From assembly GCA_009692115.1 (NCBI GenBank), contig SHZU01000009.1:107501-154138 (forward strand): DNA of 46,638 nt. The letters are read 5' to 3'. Positions 20,013 to 28,214 of this stretch are shown here, piece after piece (position 1 is the stretch's first letter; every line of letters starts with the position of its first letter). The notes below the pieces were generated by a model, which searched no databases, was not told where the DNA came from, and saw only the letters and a program-made list of their open reading frames with translations. The stretch comes from Gemmatimonadota bacterium (GTDB lineage: Bacteria > Gemmatimonadota > Gemmatimonadetes > Gemmatimonadales > GWC2-71-9). A program made the position numbers and the translations under genes.

Positions 20013-20029
20013 GTATGCTAGCTGGATAC
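20013..20029 (+). promoter_or_regulatory. Putative GntR operator 3 (in duplicated promoter)
   Basis: GTATGC-TAGCT-GGATAC, upstream of the truncated SDR copy. The surrounding CCGTAT...ATACGG makes it nearly palindromic. The gene it served is now only a stub. Confidence 0.45.
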
Positions 20030-20148
20030 GGTGTAGTGGACCGGTTCGCCTTCCGGGGGTCAATCGGGTAGGCGCTTCTCCCTTTCTCCGGCGGCGGCCA
20101 TGGGGCTGGAACTCGTAGGCAAGGTAGCGATCGTCACTGGCGCCGGTT
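20013..20148 (+). repeat. Direct repeat, copy B (promoter plus SDR 5' end)
   Basis: Partner of 18102-18237, ungapped. Copy B ends exactly where the serine-hydrolase stop codon begins (20149-20151 on the minus strand), which marks a recombination junction. The 70 bp between 19941 and 20012 hold nothing recognisable. Confidence 0.85.
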
Positions 20149-20150
20149 CT
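20100..20150 (+). pseudogene. Truncated SDR gene: first 17 codons only
   Basis: The ATG at 20100 starts MGLELVGKVAIVTGAGS, matching the intact SDR (MGQELVGKVAIVTGAGS) except for one residue. It then breaks off at the end of the antisense serine-hydrolase gene. It keeps a full promoter/operator copy, so the stub could still be transcribed into the 3' end of that gene. Confidence 0.8.
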
Positions 20151-21546
20151 ACTTGTCGGGGTTGATCTGGTACTGCTCCAGCGAGCCGTCGGCCAGCGCG
20201 CGCGTCGTGAGCAGCAGGGTTCGGGTTCCGGCCCTGATCCGAAAGGCGCGGTAGCTCATCCCACCTCGCAACTCGTACGCCACCGGGACGAATTCGGTCG
20301 GGCCGCCGAGCGGAGCAAGGCTGGTGGCGAAGTCCTCGACCGCTTCTCGGGAGAAGTAGGCGTTGGCGTTCGGGGTGAATAGCGTGCGATCGATCCTCCC
20401 GTTCTGCAGCTCCGCGAAAATCCGCCGTGCCTGGCTCAGCGCCGTGGCTGCCGCCGTGTCGGTGACGACGAAGAGGGTGGCCGCGATCCGGTCGGCAATG
20501 AGTCTGGTCGCCCGGGATTCGTCGTTGGAAAGGACGACGATCGCGGTTCGATCGTCCGGATACACCTCGTGGTAGGTGAAGTAACCCGAGGCTCCGCCAC
20601 TATGCGAGATCCGGCGCCGGCCGTTCGCGGAGCTCACGTTCACCCCGAGCCCGTAGCCCGCCCCCAAGCCGTTGACGAGGCGCGCCTCCGTTTCCATCAA
20701 CGCGTAGGAGGCCGGGCGGAGCCGCGCGCGGTTGATCAGGGCGATGTCCCACAGGGCGAGATCGTGGGCCGTCATCGCGAGCTGGCCGCAGCCGAAGAGC
20801 CAACCCTTGGCCTCCTTCGGCGCGGGGCGCCACGGACCGAGCGCATAGCGGGTATAGCCACCGGCGTCGGCCGGGCCGAGGGCACCGGTATCGGCGTCGG
20901 CCACCGACGTCATCCGGAGCGGGGTGAAGACCCGTTCCCGCAGGAACTCGAACAGCCCCTTCCCGCTGGCTTGCTCGACGATCAACCCGGCGATCGTGTA
21001 GTTGGTGTTGCTGTACTCCCATTTGGTGCCCGGCTCGAAATCCAACGGTATCCGCGCCCAGCGATCCGCGATCCTCTGGGGCGGGGTCGGCTCGAGCAGG
21101 TCCGAGAAGACGTAATCCTGGGGCCAGAAATCCTGGTAGCCAGCCGTCATCGAGAGCAGTTGGTGCAGGGCGATATCGTTCGACCGGGTGAGCTCAGGCA
21201 GCCATTTCGCCACCTTGTCGTCGAGGGAGAGCTTCCCGTCTTCGGCGAGAAGCAGCAGGGCGGCTGCGGTGAACTGCTTGGTGATGGAGCCGATGTTGTA
21301 GCGGGTCGTCGTCGTCGCGGGCATCGCCGGCGTCAGCCGTCGATTTCCGTAGGCCTGCTCGTAGACGATCTTGGCATCGCGCACGATGGCAATCGCCGCG
21401 CTCGGGCCGCCGTGGGCGGCGAGAATCCAGGTAGCCGCGCTATCGATCGCCCGGCGCTGGGCGACGGAAAGCCCCTCCTGGGCGTTCGTAGGCGAGCAGG
21501 CCACCGCCGTGACCGCCCCGGCGAGAAGAGTCGACCGGAGCCACAT
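20149..21546 (-). CDS. Beta-lactamase-family serine hydrolase (class C/penicillin-binding fold)
   Basis: A 465-residue exported protein: signal MWLRSTLLAGAVTAVACSPTNA, with VTAVAC a possible lipobox. The active site is complete: S87xxK90 in NIGSITKQF, Y178-S179-N180 in WEYSNTNY, and HSG in RRISHSGGASG. A C-terminal extension of ~110 residues (FTPNANAYFSREAVEDF to EQYQINPDK) resembles the beta-barrel lobe found in D-aminopeptidase and esterase relatives. An upstream ATG at 21639 would add 31 unlikely residues before the signal. It could be a peptidase or esterase; a drug-resistance role should not be assumed. Its 3' end abuts the SDR stub. Confidence 0.88.
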   Translation of the reverse strand: MWLRSTLLAGAVTAVACSPTNAQEGLSVAQRRAIDSAATWILAAHGGPSAAIAIVRDAKIVYEQAYGNRRLTPAMPATTTTRYNIGSITKQFTAAALLLLAEDGKLSLDDKVAKWLPELTRSNDIALHQLLSMTAGYQDFWPQDYVFSDLLEPTPPQRIADRWARIPLDFEPGTKWEYSNTNYTIAGLIVEQASGKGLFEFLRERVFTPLRMTSVADADTGALGPADAGGYTRYALGPWRPAPKEAKGWLFGCGQLAMTAHDLALWDIALINRARLRPASYALMETEARLVNGLGAGYGLGVNVSSANGRRRISHSGGASGYFTYHEVYPDDRTAIVVLSNDESRATRLIADRIAATLFVVTDTAAATALSQARRIFAELQNGRIDRTLFTPNANAYFSREAVEDFATSLAPLGGPTEFVPVAYELRGGMSYRAFRIRAGTRTLLLTTRALADGSLEQYQINPDK

Positions 21547-21756
21547 CGCGAACCTGGCGGCTGGCGCTGGCGGGTGGAGGACCGCGTTCGGGCGGGCCCG
21601 TGACCCGCCCGTCAACACGGACAGCCGCTGATCGTTCATCGCCTGATGTCCCTATTGAAACGGGGGAATCACAAACGCCCTCCGGCTCAGCGGAACCGGC
21701 GGATCCAACCGCCGGTCATCCCCATCTATCGCTGGCTGAACCCGCCAAAGCGCCGA

Positions 21757-23037
21757 TCACCCCTTGCGTTCGAAGCTCGGGAGCGGGAGACACGCCAGGG
21801 CGCCCCCATGGAAACCGCCGAACTTGTGGGGCACCCCGGGAGCCGGGAACGGCGCGATCTGGTACCGAATCGCGTCGTTATAGTGATGCGACTCCAGGAA
21901 GAACTCCCGCTTCCGTTCCTCCACGATCTGGGCCATCACTTCCGTAGCGGTGCCTCCTTGATAGTTGGGCAAAGCGGCTGCTGTGTGGAGCGCGTTGATC
22001 TCTGCGACTGCCGCCGACAGGTTGCCAGTGGCCACCGCGTTCTCCGCTATGATCAGGCGGGCCTCCGCGTGTCGGGCGATCGGGATCGGCGTCCCGAGGC
22101 TCGCGTACTTCGTCTGAAGGAAGAGCGGAGTGCGCCCATCGGCGGCGAGGCGGGCGGCATCGACGATGGCCACTCGGCGGTCAGGGACGCCGTTGAAGGT
22201 AAGATTCTGGTAGATCGACTCGATCGAGACGAAGGAAGACCGATTGTTTAGGGCGAAAACCCGGTTCTCGGACCTGCCTGCGGCCGCCGAGTAGAGGGCG
22301 TTCTTCACGAAGCCGGCTGGAATGAGCTGGGCGTCAGCGGCGGCTTCGGCCTTCTTGCCGGCCGCGAGCCGAACCCGGGCTCGGCCCAACAGCGACATGT
22401 TCACGAGGTCCGGGCGGTTGGCCGTGGCGCCCAGCGCGATTGCGCGGTTGAACCGCTCCTCGGCTCGGGCCCGAATCTGGGCGGTGGTGACCTCCGTGCC
22501 TTCGTCGAAGACCGCTGAGCACATCGCTTCCGACAACAACAGATAGCTGTAGCCGGTGTAGGCCGCGGTTTGCGCCAACAGCGCCCCGCGGCCGGGGACT
22601 GCCGCGTCGGTCCACCCATCGAGCAGCTTGAACACTTTGTCGCCGAGGAATCGGGCCACCGAGAGCGAGGTGTAGATCGCAGGCTCGTTCTGGTCGCAGG
22701 TGGCGCTGGCCCAGGTTGGACCCGAGGCAACGTCAGCTAATGCGCGCTGGTCGTAGCTCCACCAGTGGGTGGTCAGAATGCTGACGTTGAGCTCATTCCC
22801 GATCAAGCTGCTCGCCATGATGTACTTGGCGAAGGCACACTCGAACTCGGCGAGGACCGCACCAGCTAGGAGCGGTGCGTTGTCTGGGATCTCGACCTTC
22901 TCCGTCTCGAGCTGCCCTGGCAGCTCGACCTCGAGAAGACTCTGACACCCGGTCGAGGTGATCGCTAGCGCCAGGCACAAGGACGATGCCCGTGCCCGCC
23001 AACGTCGGCCCTGAAAAAGAGTCACGCTTGTCATCAT
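21757..23037 (-). CDS. SusD/RagB-like outer-membrane lipoprotein
   Basis: A 426-residue lipoprotein with lipobox TSTGC after a hydrophobic segment (SSLCLALAITSTGC). It is helical and TPR-like, with the SusD hallmark near the C-terminus (VMAQIVEERKREFFLE) followed by HHYNDAIRY. SusD proteins cap the SusC channel and bind incoming oligomers at the cell surface. The ATG at 23037 follows GGGAG at good spacing; ATG 23064, 3 bp from the susC stop, is possible. It is cotranscribed with the receptor upstream. The 210 bp from 21547 to 21756 show no gene or terminator. Confidence 0.82.
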   Translation of the reverse strand: MMTSVTLFQGRRWRARASSLCLALAITSTGCQSLLEVELPGQLETEKVEIPDNAPLLAGAVLAEFECAFAKYIMASSLIGNELNVSILTTHWWSYDQRALADVASGPTWASATCDQNEPAIYTSLSVARFLGDKVFKLLDGWTDAAVPGRGALLAQTAAYTGYSYLLLSEAMCSAVFDEGTEVTTAQIRARAEERFNRAIALGATANRPDLVNMSLLGRARVRLAAGKKAEAAADAQLIPAGFVKNALYSAAAGRSENRVFALNNRSSFVSIESIYQNLTFNGVPDRRVAIVDAARLAADGRTPLFLQTKYASLGTPIPIARHAEARLIIAENAVATGNLSAAVAEINALHTAAALPNYQGGTATEVMAQIVEERKREFFLESHHYNDAIRYQIAPFPAPGVPHKFGGFHGGALACLPLPSFERKG

Positions 23038-23066
23038 CGGCTCCCGGTCTCGTGGTGTTGGCATCG

Positions 23067-26000
23067 TTAGAATACGATTCGGATCGTCGCTATGAACTGT
23101 GCTAGCTGCGGCAGCGTCGAGATGTCGGAGTTTTCAACTCGCAGGTTGTCACCAGCCCCAAAGAAGGACGTCCCCGGCGCCAAATGTTCATCGTACGACT
23201 CGGGATCAAAACTGGTGTACTTGGTCCACAGAGCCAGATTGCGGCCAGCTATCGTGATCGTGGCCCGCCGGCCTCCGACCATGTTCGCCAGCCGGTCAGG
23301 GAGCGTGTACCCCAGCGACAACTCCCGCAGCTTGAAGAAGCTAGCGTCTGCAAGGTAGGGCTCGGAGAACGCATCGTCGCTCAACTGGATGTACGCCAGC
23401 GTCACCGCGTCGAACTCGTTCGGGTAGAAGTTCTCCCGGCAGCGGGGAAGGAATCGGCAGCGAACGGCCATGTCGGTGTCCCACAACCGATGGCCGCGCT
23501 TGAAATCGACCATCCCATAGAGGCGAAGTCGGCCGAACAGCTGCCACTCGGAGGTGAAGGCGCCTTCGACCTTGGGGGTCATCCGCCCCATGTACAGCCG
23601 CGGCGCGTCAGCACAGGACATCGGCGCCTTTCCAGGGCCGCCGTCGCACAGGATGTCCCGCACCCGGCCGGCGACGGCGGGGTCTTTGGTGGCCGAGACG
23701 ACCCGCCGCTGCATGTATGAGCCCACCGGAAAGCCAACCCTGAAGCCGGAAAGGCCTCCCGTGCCCAAGAACTCAGCGCCTCCGAGGCTCTTCACTTCGC
23801 TGTCGTTGTCGGAGAAGTTGAGCCCCAATGTCCACTTGAGGTTCTGCTTGTCGATCACCTGTCCGGTCAGCGCAACCTCGAGGCCTTTCGTCAGGATCTC
23901 CCCGGCATTGCTGAATCGAAAGCCGGTGTAGCCGAGCGAGGGCGGAACTGGAAGCAGGAGAATCGCGTCTGCGGTGGTCTTTCGGTAATAACTGACGTCG
24001 ACGCCGATGCGGTCCTTCAAAAAGGCGGCTTCGAACCCGAGCTCGAGCTCTTCGCTTCGCTCCGGCTTGAGGTCGGGGTTGCCAATCGAGCCCGTCGAAA
24101 CCGACGACGCGCCATTGCCGCCCGTCACCGGACGGTAGCTCTGGACGGCGGCGAACGTCGACGGCTGCTGGCCCGCGGCTCCGAAGGCTGCCCGGAGACG
24201 AAAGCGCTCGGCGAACCCCTTCGGCCAGAAAGACTCCTCGCTCACCGCCCAGGAGAGCCCAACCTTGGGGTAGATCACGACGTCGTAGTTCTTCCCGAAC
24301 GCGCTGTTGTCATCGCCCCGGACCGCGGCAGTCAGGAAGACCCGGTCCTTCCACGCCACCTGCTGCTGAACGAAGAGGCCTACCGTCGCGCTCTCTTCGA
24401 AGTCCTCGAACCCCTGTCGAATCGCGGCCGAGCTCACGGTTGTCACACCCGGCGCGGGAAACTCCTGGCCCTGGGCGATCACTCGCTGGAGGCTCCGGCG
24501 AAAGTATTGCGCCCCGAAGGTCGTGGTCAACCCGAGTGACTGGGCCGGCTTCATGGTGGCAGTCAGGCTGTAGTCGACCGTCCGGTTGCTTACTGCAGTC
24601 CGGTCCTGGCGGACCGAGCCAAGACGGGCCGCCAGGCCGAAGAACTGACCATCTGCAAGGGACATTCGCTTATTCAGGTTCTTGTCGTCCTCGTTGGTGA
24701 GGTCGAGCCCAGTCCGCAACCGCTGGGTCAGCCAGGGACGGGTCCGGTGCGTAACATCGAGGGAGAAGGTCGAGCGGCGGAAGTCTTGGCGAAACTGGTA
24801 GTTGCGCCAGTAGACTTCCGGGGGCGCGAGGAAGAACCCTCGACGGGGAGTGTCGAGCAGATTGGCCTCAGCGTAGTACATGCTGAAGATGTTGTTCGAG
24901 AACGGGATGTCGACCCGCCCGCGAGTCAATCCCAAGCCGGCGTTGATATTGAGCTTGTCGGTGGGCGTCACGGTCAGGTTGAGGCGTGAGCTGAATCGGT
25001 TGGCTCTGTTGGTGGGCTCCACCCCCTCGTCATCGTCCCACCCCAGACTCCCGAAGTACTGGATCAAGTCAGTGCCGCCCCGCAGATTCAGCGCGTACCC
25101 CTGGGCATGTCCTGTTTTGAAGAACGGGCGCCCGGCGGCGTTCTCGACTTCCAAGATGTTCAGCGTGACCGGGTTGCCGGACTTGTCCTTCGAATAGAGG
25201 ACCGGAAGTCGCCCCTCCGGATCTTGAAACCAGTTGGCCCCCTGGCGGCTGGTGATCTCAAACTCGGCCTTGCCGCTCCGGCCCTTCTTGGTGATGATCT
25301 GAACTACGCCGTTGGACGCTTCCGTGCCGTACAGGGTCGCTGCCGCCGGACCCTTGATGATTTCGATGCTCTCGATGTCCTCGGGATTGAAGTCGTTGAG
25401 ACGAGACACCATCTCCGAATTACGACCGCCCAACGAGCCCCCGCTCGAGGCCCGGCCATCGGCGCGGATCCCGTCGACGTAGATGATGGGCTCCGACCCA
25501 AGGTAGAAGGTGCCCGCACCTCGGACTTTGAGCCGAGGGCCGGCTCCGACGAAGCCCATTCGCGGTTGAATGGTTACCCCCGCCGCGCGGCTGTTCAGCA
25601 GTTGGCCCAGGTTGGAGGCCGCCGCAAACTGGAGTTCATCCGACACCTGGACCGTGGCCACCGCGTTACCCAACTGCTTCCGCTGGGTCGCTTCAGTCGT
25701 TCCAGTGACGATGACCTCTTCGAGGTTGATCACCAGCTCGCTCAAGGTGAGTCGCAGGTTCTCATTCCCAACCCGGACCCGCTGAGTTAGGGGGCGATAC
25801 CCGATCGCCGCGACCGACAGCACTACCTCGGCGCCCCCGCCGGCCTCCAATCGGAACCGGCCATCCCGGTCGGTGGTTCCCGTGGTCGCGGTACCGACGA
25901 TCGACACCCGAGCCCCCGCCACCGGGCGACCCGCCGCGTTCACCACCGCCCCAGCGATGACGGCCAACTCCGTCAGCGCCGACGGACCAGTCACGGCTGC

Positions 26001-26105
26001 GGTCGGCGCTCTTGCGGTTACGCCCCGCAGCGCAGCCATTGCCGTAGCGGATCCCTCAGCGGCTTGTAGCAGCATGAACGACAGGAGGGGAAGAGCTAAG
26101 CGCAT
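23067..26105 (-). CDS. SusC/RagA-type TonB-dependent outer-membrane receptor
   Basis: A 1012-residue receptor with signal peptide (residues ~1-24). A carboxypeptidase-regulatory-like domain (about 45-120: VVNAAGRPVAGARVSIVGT, TTDRDGRF) is followed by the plug (about 130-270: PRLKVRGAGTFYLGSEPIIY with VDGIRAD, SIEIIKGPAAATLYGTEAS, VVQIITKKG) and a 22-strand barrel ending in Phe (ATIRIVF). AAGGAGT precedes the ATG. It imports oligomers across the outer membrane with its SusD partner. Operator 4 lies 52 bp upstream of the start, so the pair is likely under the same regulator. The peptidase and amidohydrolase neighbours favour peptide rather than glycan substrates, which is inference. Confidence 0.93.
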   Translation of the reverse strand: MRLALPLLSFMLLQAAEGSATAMAALRGVTARAPTAAVTGPSALTELAVIAGAVVNAAGRPVAGARVSIVGTATTGTTDRDGRFRLEAGGGAEVVLSVAAIGYRPLTQRVRVGNENLRLTLSELVINLEEVIVTGTTEATQRKQLGNAVATVQVSDELQFAAASNLGQLLNSRAAGVTIQPRMGFVGAGPRLKVRGAGTFYLGSEPIIYVDGIRADGRASSGGSLGGRNSEMVSRLNDFNPEDIESIEIIKGPAAATLYGTEASNGVVQIITKKGRSGKAEFEITSRQGANWFQDPEGRLPVLYSKDKSGNPVTLNILEVENAAGRPFFKTGHAQGYALNLRGGTDLIQYFGSLGWDDDEGVEPTNRANRFSSRLNLTVTPTDKLNINAGLGLTRGRVDIPFSNNIFSMYYAEANLLDTPRRGFFLAPPEVYWRNYQFRQDFRRSTFSLDVTHRTRPWLTQRLRTGLDLTNEDDKNLNKRMSLADGQFFGLAARLGSVRQDRTAVSNRTVDYSLTATMKPAQSLGLTTTFGAQYFRRSLQRVIAQGQEFPAPGVTTVSSAAIRQGFEDFEESATVGLFVQQQVAWKDRVFLTAAVRGDDNSAFGKNYDVVIYPKVGLSWAVSEESFWPKGFAERFRLRAAFGAAGQQPSTFAAVQSYRPVTGGNGASSVSTGSIGNPDLKPERSEELELGFEAAFLKDRIGVDVSYYRKTTADAILLLPVPPSLGYTGFRFSNAGEILTKGLEVALTGQVIDKQNLKWTLGLNFSDNDSEVKSLGGAEFLGTGGLSGFRVGFPVGSYMQRRVVSATKDPAVAGRVRDILCDGGPGKAPMSCADAPRLYMGRMTPKVEGAFTSEWQLFGRLRLYGMVDFKRGHRLWDTDMAVRCRFLPRCRENFYPNEFDAVTLAYIQLSDDAFSEPYLADASFFKLRELSLGYTLPDRLANMVGGRRATITIAGRNLALWTKYTSFDPESYDEHLAPGTSFFGAGDNLRVENSDISTLPQLAQFIATIRIVF

Positions 26106-26156
26106 GGCAGACTCCTTACGCGGCAGGATGGGCTGAGAATTGCTGGCCGTAGCTCC

Positions 26157-26173
26157 GCATACTGTGTGTATGC
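26157..26173 (-). promoter_or_regulatory. Putative GntR operator 4
   Basis: GCATAC-TGTGT-GTATGC, a perfect 6-bp inverted repeat with a 5-bp spacer, upstream of the SusC-type receptor. It is the most symmetrical of the six sites. A further half-site, CATACG, lies at about 26183. Confidence 0.6.
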
Positions 26174-26220
26174 GTAGTCCTTCATACGATGACACTGCGG
26201 CGTCCGGCTGTCAAGGGGGA

Positions 26221-26252
26221 GAGGGGGCGCGCGTGGCGCCCCCTCCGTTTTT
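26221..26252 (+). terminator. Strong rho-independent-terminator-like hairpin
   Basis: GAGGGGGCGC and GCGCCCCCTC form a perfect 10-bp stem (26221-26230 with 26236-26245) around GCGTG, followed by CG and TTTTT at 26248-26252. The T-run is on the plus strand, where no gene precedes it. On the minus strand it would be a hairpin in, or just upstream of, the receptor leader. Confidence 0.6.
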
Positions 26253-26268
26253 CGGCTGGGCTATCGCG

Positions 26269-26285
26269 GCATCCCGACGGGCGGC
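26269..26285. repeat. 17-bp exact repeat, copy 1
   Basis: GCATCCCGACGGGCGGC is identical to 46441-46457. In this copy it lies in the GntR remnant, at the DNA encoding its C-terminal AARRDA segment. Confidence 0.6.
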
Positions 26286-26408
26286 GGGATCGGAAGCGCA
26301 GGGTGCCAAAGTGAGGATCGGCTTCGGCAGTTGCTGGTAGGCGTGCTTGGCCCCACCGCCCCGCCGGGGTCGTTTCGCGGGGCCGGCACCGTGCGCCTTG
26401 GTCGGCAT

Positions 26409-26624
26409 CTTGGTTAGCTTGAGCGTCCAGAGCTGGGGTGGCATTAGCCAGGTAGTCCAGGGCAACTCCGTGCCTCTCGGCTTCCGGAACTCCAAGCTAC
26501 CTCGTGAACGGCGTGGATAGTAGTCGCTCGAGTCTGCTCGTTTCTTCCGCTCGACCAGCTGGCGGGTGCGTCACGGACCAGGGCTGTCGCCGCGCCTCTG
26601 CCGGGCTCGACGATACCGAGAAGT
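26409..26624. other. Gene-free stretch between GntR remnant and second amidohydrolase
   Basis: About 216 bp without a supported gene. Short frames are present but have no start signal, domain or conserved segment that I recognise. With the remnant and operator 5 it makes up the 600-bp non-coding region between the receptor and the amidohydrolase. Confidence 0.5.
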
Positions 26625-26641
26625 GCATACAGTTAGTATTC
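26625..26641 (+). promoter_or_regulatory. Putative GntR operator 5
   Basis: GCATAC-AGTTA-GTATTC, flanked as GTGCATAC...GTATTCAC, 74 bp upstream of the GTG start of the second amidohydrolase. Confidence 0.55.
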
Positions 26642-26715
26642 ACGGCAAGGCCCGACGCCACGGTAACCCTGCCGATTCGGAGGCGTCCGGGGACCGCCGA
26701 CCACAGGAGGTCCAG

Positions 26716-28182
26716 GTGTCCGACCGCACGAGGTGCCATCCGACCCCGCTGCGCCACCTTCGCTCCGCCGCGACCATCCTCGCCGCCGGCCTGTTGCTCG
26801 CCACGGGGGCGGCTTCGGCCCTCGCCCAGGAACGGCCGGAGGATCGTCGTCGGTACCTGGCTCCCGGTACCCAGGTATCGGACGACCCCCGACGGGTACC
26901 CGTGCCCCCGGGCCCGAGCGGGCCCGATGGAGCGATCGTGCTGCTCGGCGGGAGAATCTTCGACGGCACCGGGGCGCCGGCGCGGCCCGGGACGGTGGTG
27001 ATCGAGGGTAACCGAATCCGCGAGGTGCTGCCGGCCGGGCCGGGCGCGTGGCCCGCAGGCGCCCGGGTGATCGACGTTGGCGGAATGACCGTCCTTCCGG
27101 GGTTGATCGACCTCCATACCCACTTGAGCTACTACATGTCCGGGGGGTTCGGACCATCGGAGGAGCCTCAGAGTCTGATCGCCGATCCGATCCAGGGCAC
27201 CCTCCGAGGGGTCGAGCGGCTCCGGGCCTACATCGCCAGCGGCATCACCAGCGTTCGAGACGTCGGATCGCACGGCGACGTGGCCTTCCGGCTCAAGGAC
27301 TGGGTTCGGGCTCGTCGCCTTCCCGGTCCGCGCGTGTTCGCCGCCGGCAACTTGATCTCCGCCCGCGGCGGGCATGCCGCGGGGGGTCTCCGACCGGGGT
27401 CGCTACTGTTCGGGGCGGTACGGGTCGCGTCCGGTCCCGACGAATGGCGCGATGCGGTGCGCGAGCAGTACGAACGAGGGGCCGATTTCATCAAGCTGAC
27501 GAGCCATTTCACCCGCGAGGAGGTGGCGGCCGCCGTCGCGGAGGCCCACGCGCTAGGGCTCAAGGTGACGGTCGATGCCGAGACCTTCTACGTCCAGTGG
27601 GCGGTCGAGGCCGGGGCCGATTGCATCGAGCACCCGCTCCCCCGGAGCGACGAGGCGATTCAGCTGATGGCCACCAAGCGGACCTGCTCGGTGCCCACCG
27701 TCGTCTCCTACAAGTACATCTTCGACACCGTTCGCGGCTATTACGGCACGATGTCCCGTCGATTCACCTTCTCCCACGAGGCGAACGTCGAGATGGTGAG
27801 AAAGATGAAGCGCGCCAGTGTCACCATCGGGGTCGGCACCGACCTGGTCGGCGGCTGGTACCGGCACCTCCCCGCCGCCTACCTCACCGAGCTCAAGGTG
27901 CTCGTGGCCGCCGGGTTCACCGGGCCCGGGGCCCTGGTGGCCGCCACCGGGACGAACGCGGCCATTCTCGACATGGCCGACAAACTCGGCACCCTCGAGC
28001 CGGGCAAGCTCGCGGACGTCCTCGTGGTGCGGGGCAAACCCGATGAGAATCTCGATGACCTGACCCAGGTGCACCTGGTGGTCCGGGATGGGGAGGTGGT
28101 GGTCGAGCGAGGCCAGATCGTCAGTCTACCGCACGTGCCGCTGCCGGAGCCCGGCACCGCGCCAGCCCGCCGCACTCCGTGA
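26716..28182 (+). CDS. Secreted metal-dependent amidohydrolase (imidazolonepropionase/dipeptidase-like), copy 2
   Basis: A 488-residue close paralogue of the gene at 14342, sharing the signal peptide, the linker QVSDDPRRVPVPPGPSGPDG, HxH in LIDLHTHLSY, Lys in ADFIKLTSH, His in CIEHPLPRSDEA and Asp in GVGTDLVGG. The start is a GTG at 26716 with a consensus AGGAGG at 26705-26710; upstream frame to 26566 lacks a signal peptide. It heads an operon with the CocE-type and MmgE/PrpD genes (next start 32 bp on). A peptide- or amide-cleaving role in the periplasm is likely; the substrate may differ from copy 1. Confidence 0.9.
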   Translation: MSDRTRCHPTPLRHLRSAATILAAGLLLATGAASALAQERPEDRRRYLAPGTQVSDDPRRVPVPPGPSGPDGAIVLLGGRIFDGTGAPARPGTVVIEGNRIREVLPAGPGAWPAGARVIDVGGMTVLPGLIDLHTHLSYYMSGGFGPSEEPQSLIADPIQGTLRGVERLRAYIASGITSVRDVGSHGDVAFRLKDWVRARRLPGPRVFAAGNLISARGGHAAGGLRPGSLLFGAVRVASGPDEWRDAVREQYERGADFIKLTSHFTREEVAAAVAEAHALGLKVTVDAETFYVQWAVEAGADCIEHPLPRSDEAIQLMATKRTCSVPTVVSYKYIFDTVRGYYGTMSRRFTFSHEANVEMVRKMKRASVTIGVGTDLVGGWYRHLPAAYLTELKVLVAAGFTGPGALVAATGTNAAILDMADKLGTLEPGKLADVLVVRGKPDENLDDLTQVHLVVRDGEVVVERGQIVSLPHVPLPEPGTAPARRTP

Positions 28183-28214
28183 CCGGTACCGCATCGTTCG
28201 AGGGGGCAACCCGG

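Larger units (their letters stand above)
26211..26408 (-). pseudogene. GntR-family regulator remnant with internal deletion
   Basis: From the ATG at 26408 it reads MPTKAHGAGPAKRPRRGGGA then KHAYQQLPKPILTL, matching the first ~40 residues of the regulator at 13534 (MPTKAP..., RPGRGGGAKHIYQHLREEILTM). It then jumps to DPAARRDAAIA, which resembles the C-terminal AARRDA segment of the same regulator; the underlying DNA (GCCGCCCGTCGGGATGCC) differs at one base from the intact gene. The helix-turn-helix and nearly all of the FCD domain are gone. It ends 38 bp from operator 4. It would once have sat beside the second amidohydrolase, as the intact copy does beside the first. Confidence 0.72.

Noticed and set aside
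20149-21546. Antibiotic-resistance beta-lactamase
   Set aside because: The SxxK/YSN/HSG set is shared with peptidases and esterases of the same fold, and the long C-terminal lobe and peptidase setting argue against a resistance enzyme.
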